DNA of 34,169 nucleotides from Burkholderiales bacterium (GTDB lineage Bacteria; Pseudomonadota; Gammaproteobacteria; Burkholderiales; Casimicrobiaceae), in assembly GCA_025981645.1 (NCBI GenBank), contig JAICXH010000022.1, positions 1 through 34,169 on the forward strand. The letters run 5' to 3'. Shown piece after piece: positions 32,571-34,169 of the stretch; positions within the stretch are counted from its first letter, which is position 1, and each line of letters opens with the position of its first letter. The notes beneath the pieces are model-generated. The model saw nothing but the letters and a program-made list of their open reading frames with translations, made no database searches and was not told the origin of the DNA. Position numbers and translations under genes: made by a program.

Positions 32571-33665
32571 TCACCTCGCCGGCGCGACGTTCTGGAGCAC
32601 TCGGCTCTTCATTGCGATGCAATCCATGAGGTCGCTCCAGGATTTGTCGAATGATTGCGTACCTTCGCGCTGGAGCCGGGTCGCCAGCGCGGCGACGTCG
32701 ACCCCGGCCTTGCGGAACGCCGCCAGTGTCGCCTCGGCGTCGCCGCCGTCCGCCGCCAACACGCCGCGCGGTCGGCCGTGGTCGGAGAGCGCGAGCAGCG
32801 TTTTGTCGGGAATCGTGTCGATCGTATCCGGTGCCGCCAGCGCTTCGACGTAGAGCGTGTCCGACGCGGCCGGGTCCTTGGTCCCCGTACTCGCCCAAAG
32901 CAGGCGTTGCGTCGGTGCGCCGGCGGCCGCCAGCGCACGCCAGCGCGATGAGCCGAGGACTTCGCGATAGGCGCGGTAGGTGCGCGCAGCGATCGCGATT
33001 CCGAGGCGGTTGTGCAGCGCCGGATCGACCTGATCGCGCACCGCGACGTCCCAGCGGCTGACGAAGAGCGACGCCACCGACGCGACGTGCGGATCGAGGC
33101 GCGCCGCGATCCGCCGCTCGAGTCCACGCTGGTACGCCTGCGCCGCAGCGAGATACTGCTCCGGCGAAAACAGCAGCGTGACGTTGATCGGAACCCCGGC
33201 GTAGATCGACTCCTCGATCGCCAACACGCCCGCCGCGGTGCCCGGGATCTTGACGAACAGGTTGGGGCGTCCGGCGCGCGCATGCAGTTGCGCGGCTTCG
33301 CGCACCGTGCCGGCGGCATCGTCGGCGAGCAACGGCGATACCTCCATCGATACCCAGCCGTCGACGCCGCCCGTCGCATCATGGACCGGGCGGAAGAGAT
33401 CGGCGGCCTGGGTCAAGTCTTCGAGTGCGAGCTCGAAGAACAGCGCTTCACGCGTCTTGCCCTCGCCGGCCTTGCTGCGGATGGCATCGTCGTAAAAGCG
33501 CGTATTCCGGATCGCGTGATCGAAGATCGTCGGATTCGACGTGAGACCGGTCACCGAGAGTTCGTCGATGTAGCGGCGCAGCGTGCCGTCGACCAGGAGC
33601 CCGCGGGTGATGTTGTCGAGCCACAGACTCTGACCGAGATCGTGCAATTGTCGCGCAGCGTTCAT
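32571..33665 (-). CDS. tal: Transaldolase
   Basis: This cytoplasmic enzyme of the non-oxidative pentose phosphate pathway transfers dihydroxyacetone units between sugar phosphates. The 364-residue length fits the longer TAL subfamily that occurs fused or adjacent to pgi in many bacteria. The N-terminus [41 protein letters not shown] and the Schiff-base lysine K139 in NLFVKIPGT are diagnostic. The start ATG 33665 has GAGG upstream and overlaps the HAD gene stop (ATGA). Confidence 0.96.
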   Translation of the reverse strand: MNAARQLHDLGQSLWLDNITRGLLVDGTLRRYIDELSVTGLTSNPTIFDHAIRNTRFYDDAIRSKAGEGKTREALFFELALEDLTQAADLFRPVHDATGGVDGWVSMEVSPLLADDAAGTVREAAQLHARAGRPNLFVKIPGTAAGVLAIEESIYAGVPINVTLLFSPEQYLAAAQAYQRGLERRIAARLDPHVASVASLFVSRWDVAVRDQVDPALHNRLGIAIAARTYRAYREVLGSSRWRALAAAGAPTQRLLWASTGTKDPAASDTLYVEALAAPDTIDTIPDKTLLALSDHGRPRGVLAADGGDAEATLAAFRKAGVDVAALATRLQREGTQSFDKSWSDLMDCIAMKSRVLQNVAPAR

Positions 33666-34169
33666 CGTGGTGCCTCGTATTCGTCGTGCCTCGAAATCCC
33701 GCTCCACAGGGTTGCCCGGTCGATGCCTGAGAGATCCGCGATGCGCTCGACGGTCAAGTCAGCCGGCGGCCAGGCCGCGGTGCCGCCGGGATCGAGCGCG
33801 TAGTGTCCCTGCCGCGGGAATATCGTCGTCAGGCGATCGCCGCACGCTTGCTTCATCGCCGCCAGGATGCGCAGCTTGTCATCGACCATGATGTAGTGGC
33901 GGGCCGGATAGCGCCGTTCGACGTCGTCGAGCATCCGCTCCTTGTGAGTGTAGATCAACACCCGGCCCTCGACCGCGTCCCAAAGCCCGGAGCGCCGAAT
34001 CTTCCTCGGCTGGAAGACCGCCTCGCCGTCAGACAGGATGACGGTCGGCCCGTACCGACGCAGGTGCGCAAGGGTTGTAAGCGCGCCGGGATAGAGCCGA
34101 TCGGCGAACGGGTAGTCGACCAGGTACGACGACATCCGGAGCGGCCGCGGATCGGGCAGGTTCTCGAGC
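33662..34169 (-). CDS. HAD-superfamily hydrolase (5' end beyond window)
   Basis: The frame is open to the right edge, so the N-terminus, with the nucleophile DxD motif, is outside. What remains shows a HAD motif II (TVILSDGEAVF), a lysine/arginine-rich stretch (QPRKIRRSGLWDAV), and motif III-like HYIMVDDKLRILAAMK, in which the DD pair would hold magnesium. About 169 codons are present, ending HDEYEAPR. Overlap with tal suggests a sugar-phosphate or related phosphatase role, though the substrate is unknown. Confidence 0.75.
   Translation of the reverse strand, partial: LENLPDPRPLRMSSYLVDYPFADRLYPGALTTLAHLRRYGPTVILSDGEAVFQPRKIRRSGLWDAVEGRVLIYTHKERMLDDVERRYPARHYIMVDDKLRILAAMKQACGDRLTTIFPRQGHYALDPGGTAAWPPADLTVERIADLSGIDRATLWSGISRHDEYEAPR

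Overview
The window looks like GC-rich chromosomal DNA of a betaproteobacterium with dissimilatory sulfur metabolism, probably Burkholderiales-like. This is inferred from adenylylsulfate reductase genes with an AprM-type partner, FNR/ANR-type operator sites, and pervasive 4-8 nt stop/start overlaps between neighbouring genes. No species assignment is possible from the sequence alone.

Layout. Positions 1-6266 (minus strand) hold a complete Yej/Opp-type peptide ABC importer in the order permease B, permease E, binding protein, two separate ATPases (the last one cut by the window edge). Positions 6267-6632 are a regulatory region with two palindromic FNR-type boxes and a hairpin. Positions 6633-9323 (plus) hold a MacAB/DevBCA-like exporter operon: the adaptor has an in-frame amber codon and appears internally deleted, the permease appears to lack a loop, and the ATPase is intact. 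A PMT-type glycosyltransferase (minus, 9362-10717) follows. A third FNR box at 10797 lies in front of a short HPF/RaiA-like gene and a run of gene remnants: a c'-type cytochrome tail, a SHOCT fragment, and an MFS transporter reduced to its two ends. A periplasmic thiol peroxidase is at 11990-12529.

Positions 12685-18567 (minus) are the sulfur locus, read in the order aprM, aprB, an MHS-family MFS transporter, aprA, a small conserved-looking protein, a SlyD-like FKBP isomerase and a 52-residue protein. AprA and AprB reversibly convert adenylylsulfate (APS) and sulfite plus AMP, and AprM is the presumed membrane electron partner. A tRNA-Arg(ACG) gene lies just upstream of it.

Positions 18790-24312 (minus) encode a phospholipase D/cardiolipin synthase-like enzyme, a PrsW-type membrane protease, and a 976-residue secreted zinc-metalloprotease with propeller and barrel-like regions. 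Positions 24425-27930 (minus) are a compact stress-signalling module: a GAF-PP2C-HATPase fusion, a STAS antagonist, an ECF sigma factor, and an anti-sigma-like reading frame. The last runs on through a membrane helix into an array of eleven octapeptide repeats.

Positions 28009-30913 are a gene graveyard: a class III cyclase 5' fragment abutting a broken cyclic-glucan-synthase (NdvB-type) fragment, an intact 6-phosphogluconolactonase, and a phosphoglucomutase remnant fused by deletion to a glucoamylase remnant. Positions 30910-34169 are an overlapping operon of a HAD hydrolase (partial), transaldolase and glucose-6-phosphate isomerase.

The most notable themes are (1) an FNR-marked set of genes in which several members have suffered internal deletions, (2) an ECF sigma factor placed between two kinds of negative control, and (3) an apr locus with a transporter gene between aprB and aprA. 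All family assignments come from reading motifs, not from database searches.
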